This document shows positions 6,542 through 9,232 of a DNA stretch of 9,232 nucleotides, in pieces. The position numbers were made by a program, and so were the translations under genes. Under the pieces are notes generated by a model. It saw nothing but the letters and a program-made list of their open reading frames with translations, did no database searches and was not told the origin of the DNA. Each line of letters opens with the position of its first letter. Positions within the stretch are counted from its first letter, which is position 1. The DNA is from Gemmatimonas phototrophica. Its GTDB lineage: Bacteria > Gemmatimonadota > Gemmatimonadetes > Gemmatimonadales > Gemmatimonadaceae. Where the stretch lies: positions 1 through 9,232 of the forward strand of contig CAMBRJ010000081.1 of NCBI GenBank assembly GCA_945870175.1, written 5' to 3'.

Positions 6542-9232
6542 ATGATTCGCCGTACACTCGTTTTCTCCATTTCGGCCATCTGCGCCGCGCTTCCGTTGGG
6601 GCTCTCCGTTGGAGCCCAGGTCAAGCCGACCGCCGCGCCGGCCCGGGCTACCGCCAAGGTCTCCTCGACGCCGATGATGGCGTCGGCCGACCCCGCCCTG
6701 TTCAAGGGACTCAGCTACCGCCTCGTGGGCCACTCGCGCGGTGGCCGCGTCACCTCGGTGACCGGCGTGCCGTCGCAGCCGAAGACGTTCTACGCCGGCG
6801 TTGCCAGTGGCGGCGTGATGCGCACCACGAACGGCGGTGAATCGTGGGATTTCATAACCGACAACAAAATCCCGCTCGGCTCGACTGGTTCGATCGCGGT
6901 AGCGGAGTCGAACCCGAATATCATTTACGTTGGCACGGGCTCGGACGGCGTGCGCAGCAACGTGTCCACCGGCCGCGGCGTGTACAAGAGCGTCGATAAC
7001 GGAGCCACGTGGCAGTTCGCCGGCCTGTACAACGCCGGGCAGATCGGCGCGGTGCGTATTCACCCGACCAATCCGGACATCGTGTGGGTGGCGGCGTACG
7101 GCGACATCTTCAAGCCGAACAACGAGCGCGGCATCTTCAAGACCACCGACGGCGGCAAGTCGTGGAAGAAGACGCTGTACGTGAGCGACAGCACGGGCGC
7201 GATGGATGTCGAGCTGCAGCCCGGCAATCCGAGCGTGGTGTACGCGTGGATGAATCGCATCGAGCGCAAGCCGTGGTCGATCATTTCGGGCTCGCGTGAA
7301 GGCGGCTTCTACAAGAGCACGAACGGCGGCGACAGCTTCACCAAGATGGTGGGCGGCCTGCCGAATCAGATTACCGGCAAGGGCAACCTGGCGGTCACGG
7401 CGGCCAACCCGAACCGGATCTATGCGCTCGTGGAAGCGATGCCGGGCGGTGGTCTGTATCGCTCCGATGATGCTGGTGCGAGCTGGGCCCTCATGAACAG
7501 CACGCCGGGGCTCATCACGCGTCCGTTCTACTACACGTCACTGGGCGCTGATCCGTCGAACGCCGATGTGGTGTTCGGTGGCGCCGAGACGTTCTACAAG
7601 AGCACCGACGGCGGCAAGACGGTGGCGCCGTTCCGCACGCCGCACGGTGACAATCACGATATCTGGATCAATCCCACCAACAGCAACACGATGGTGCAGT
7701 CGAACGACGGCGGCGCCAACGTGTCGTTCGACGGCGGCAAGACGTGGAGCTCGCAGGACATCCAGCCGACGGCCGAGTTCTACGGCGTGTGGTTGGACAA
7801 TGCGTTCCCGTACAAGCTGTACATGGCGCAGCAGGACAACAGCACGTACATCGTGCCGAGCAACAATGATGTGTTCAACATGGGCACGGTGCGTACGGGC
7901 CCGGGCTGTGAGACGGGGCCGATTATCCCGCACCCGGGCGACAAGAACCTCGTGCATGGCAACTGCAAGGGGCAGTATGCGGTCATGAACCTGGAAGCGG
8001 GCGTGACGAAGAACTACTGGATCGGTGCGCAGTCGCTGTATGGCAATGATGGCGGCGATCTGATGTATCGCATGCAGCGCACGACGCCGATGGCGTTGTC
8101 TCCGCACGATCCGAAGGTGCTGTACTACGGTTCGCAGTATTTGCACCGCACGCGCAACAACGGCGCGACGTGGGAGAAGATTTCCCCCGATCTCACGTGG
8201 TTCCCGAAGTGCTGTCAGGGCGGCAGTGGTGAGCCGATCACGCGTGACGTGACCGGAGAAGAGTTCTACAGCACGCTGTACGCGATTACGGAATCGTCGC
8301 TCGAGAAGGGCGTGATCTGGACCGGCTCGAACGACGGTCCGTTCTCCGTGACGCGCGACGACGGCAAGACGTGGGCGCGTGTGACCCCGAAGGGACTCGA
8401 GGACGGCGGCCGTGTGGCGTGGATCGACGCCTCGCCGCATCGCAAGGGATCGGCCTATTACGCGACCTACCGCTACCTGCTGGGCGACTACAAGCCGTAC
8501 ATCTATCTCACGAACGACTACGGCAAGACGTGGAAGCTGCTGACCGACGGCACGAACGGCATTCCGGCCGATGCGCCCACCCGTGTGGTGCGCGAAGACC
8601 CTGTGCGTGAAGGATTGCTGTACGCCGGCACCGAGTTCGGGTTGTACATCTCGTTCGACAACGGTGGCCACTGGCAGCCGTTCAACCTGAACATGCCGCA
8701 GATCCCGATCAACGACATCCGCGTGCATCGCGGGGACCTCGTGGTCGCCACGCAGGGTCGCGCGGCGTGGATCATGGACAACATCTCGGCGCTGCAGCAG
8801 ATCGGCCCTGCCACGCAGAGCGAGTCGTTCACGCTGTTCAAGACGCGTGACGGCTATCGCACGGCGACCACGCCGGCGCTGCTCGGTCCGACGGTGGACT
8901 ACTTCCTCGCCAGCGCGCCGGGCGACACCGTGCGCATCGACATTCTCGATGCGGCGGGCAAGGTGGTGAACAGTTACAAGAGCGGCGTGATTCCGCAGGC
9001 CGCGCCGGCCCGTCGCGGTGGCGGTGAGGATGACCCTGACGAAGCCATGATGGCGGGCCGTGGCGCCCGTGCGACGCTGGTCGCGCCGACGATCAACCTC
9101 GTGACCAAGAATGCCGGCATGAACCGCTTCGTGTGGGGCGCGCAGCACGCCAACGGACTCGGCTCACCGCCGGGCACGTACACGGTGAAGGTGACGGCGG
9201 GCGGCATCACGAAGTCGGTGCCGATGCGTGTG
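6542..9232 (+). CDS. Secreted Asp-box/VPS10-like beta-propeller protein, C-terminus beyond the right edge
   Basis: The frame is open from the ATG at 6542 to the window edge, 897 codons without a stop, so the end of the protein is missing. Residues 1-26 (MIRRTLVFSI..., ending VGAQ) form a Sec signal peptide, and this start is the only one that places it correctly. Eleven Asp-box motifs (S/T-x-D/N-x-G-x-S/T-W or close variants) lie at residues 95, 150, 201, 259, 308, 354, 395, 537, 604, 657 and 704, the mark of sialidase/sortilin-type propeller blades; their number suggests two propellers. Conserved stretches such as SPHDPKVLYYGSQY (520-533), GEEFYSTLYAI (572-582) and REDPVREGLLYAGTEFGLY (684-702) match the large bacterial family usually labelled glycosyl hydrolase or sortilin-like. 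No sialidase Arg triad or other catalytic set is evident, so binding or scaffolding is as likely as hydrolysis. C456/C475 and C557/C558 could form disulfides. A Gly/Arg/acidic linker (823-843) precedes a FlgD-like Ig fold ending GTYTVKVTAGG. Confidence 0.9.
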   Translation, partial: MIRRTLVFSISAICAALPLGLSVGAQVKPTAAPARATAKVSSTPMMASADPALFKGLSYRLVGHSRGGRVTSVTGVPSQPKTFYAGVASGGVMRTTNGGESWDFITDNKIPLGSTGSIAVAESNPNIIYVGTGSDGVRSNVSTGRGVYKSVDNGATWQFAGLYNAGQIGAVRIHPTNPDIVWVAAYGDIFKPNNERGIFKTTDGGKSWKKTLYVSDSTGAMDVELQPGNPSVVYAWMNRIERKPWSIISGSREGGFYKSTNGGDSFTKMVGGLPNQITGKGNLAVTAANPNRIYALVEAMPGGGLYRSDDAGASWALMNSTPGLITRPFYYTSLGADPSNADVVFGGAETFYKSTDGGKTVAPFRTPHGDNHDIWINPTNSNTMVQSNDGGANVSFDGGKTWSSQDIQPTAEFYGVWLDNAFPYKLYMAQQDNSTYIVPSNNDVFNMGTVRTGPGCETGPIIPHPGDKNLVHGNCKGQYAVMNLEAGVTKNYWIGAQSLYGNDGGDLMYRMQRTTPMALSPHDPKVLYYGSQYLHRTRNNGATWEKISPDLTWFPKCCQGGSGEPITRDVTGEEFYSTLYAITESSLEKGVIWTGSNDGPFSVTRDDGKTWARVTPKGLEDGGRVAWIDASPHRKGSAYYATYRYLLGDYKPYIYLTNDYGKTWKLLTDGTNGIPADAPTRVVREDPVREGLLYAGTEFGLYISFDNGGHWQPFNLNMPQIPINDIRVHRGDLVVATQGRAAWIMDNISALQQIGPATQSESFTLFKTRDGYRTATTPALLGPTVDYFLASAPGDTVRIDILDAAGKVVNSYKSGVIPQAAPARRGGGEDDPDEAMMAGRGARATLVAPTINLVTKNAGMNRFVWGAQHANGLGSPPGTYTVKVTAGGITKSVPMRV

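Noticed and set aside
7538..9148. 536-codon open frame on the minus strand inside the Asp-box gene
   Set aside because: It is antisense to a clearly recognisable protein with eleven Asp-boxes. The Arg/His/Val-rich translation has no domain, and long antisense frames are common in genes with strong G/C third-position bias.

Overview
The window reads as a GC-rich chromosomal segment of a Gram-negative bacterium. Exported proteins use three routes: a lipoprotein signal, a Tat signal and a Sec signal. The gene content (tandem N-acyl-D-amino-acid deacylase-like hydrolases followed by a large Asp-box/VPS10-like propeller protein) resembles what is common in Gemmatimonadota. That assignment is an inference from gene content and composition, because no rRNA or other phylogenetic marker is present.

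There are two gene blocks facing away from each other. The left block (2890 down to 1, minus strand) holds three closely spaced genes: a SulP-family anion transporter, a beta-class carbonic anhydrase 19 nt behind it, and the first 156 codons of an unrecognised protein 8 nt behind that, which runs off the left edge. The transporter and carbonic anhydrase together suggest inorganic-carbon handling: bicarbonate moved across the inner membrane and interconverted with CO2 in the cytoplasm. The third gene is the unknown member.

The right block (3101 to the right edge, plus strand) holds two paralogous amidohydrolases of the D-aminoacylase family, coupled by a 4-nt ATGA overlap, and then an Asp-box protein of at least 897 residues that is open at the right edge. 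The first hydrolase has a lipoprotein-type leader and has lost the family's HxH metal-binding motif. The second has a twin-arginine leader and keeps HxH. Both probably act outside the cytoplasm, perhaps on N-acylated D-amino acids or related amides.

The 210-bp region between the blocks contains a perfect 8+8 bp inverted repeat (2962-2980) with -10-like hexamers on both strands at its left edge, a plausible operator or shared regulatory site. The 106-bp gap before the Asp-box gene contains two short inverted repeats but no convincing terminator. I saw no RNA gene, CRISPR array, insertion sequence or attachment site. No gene-free stretch exceeds 300 bp.
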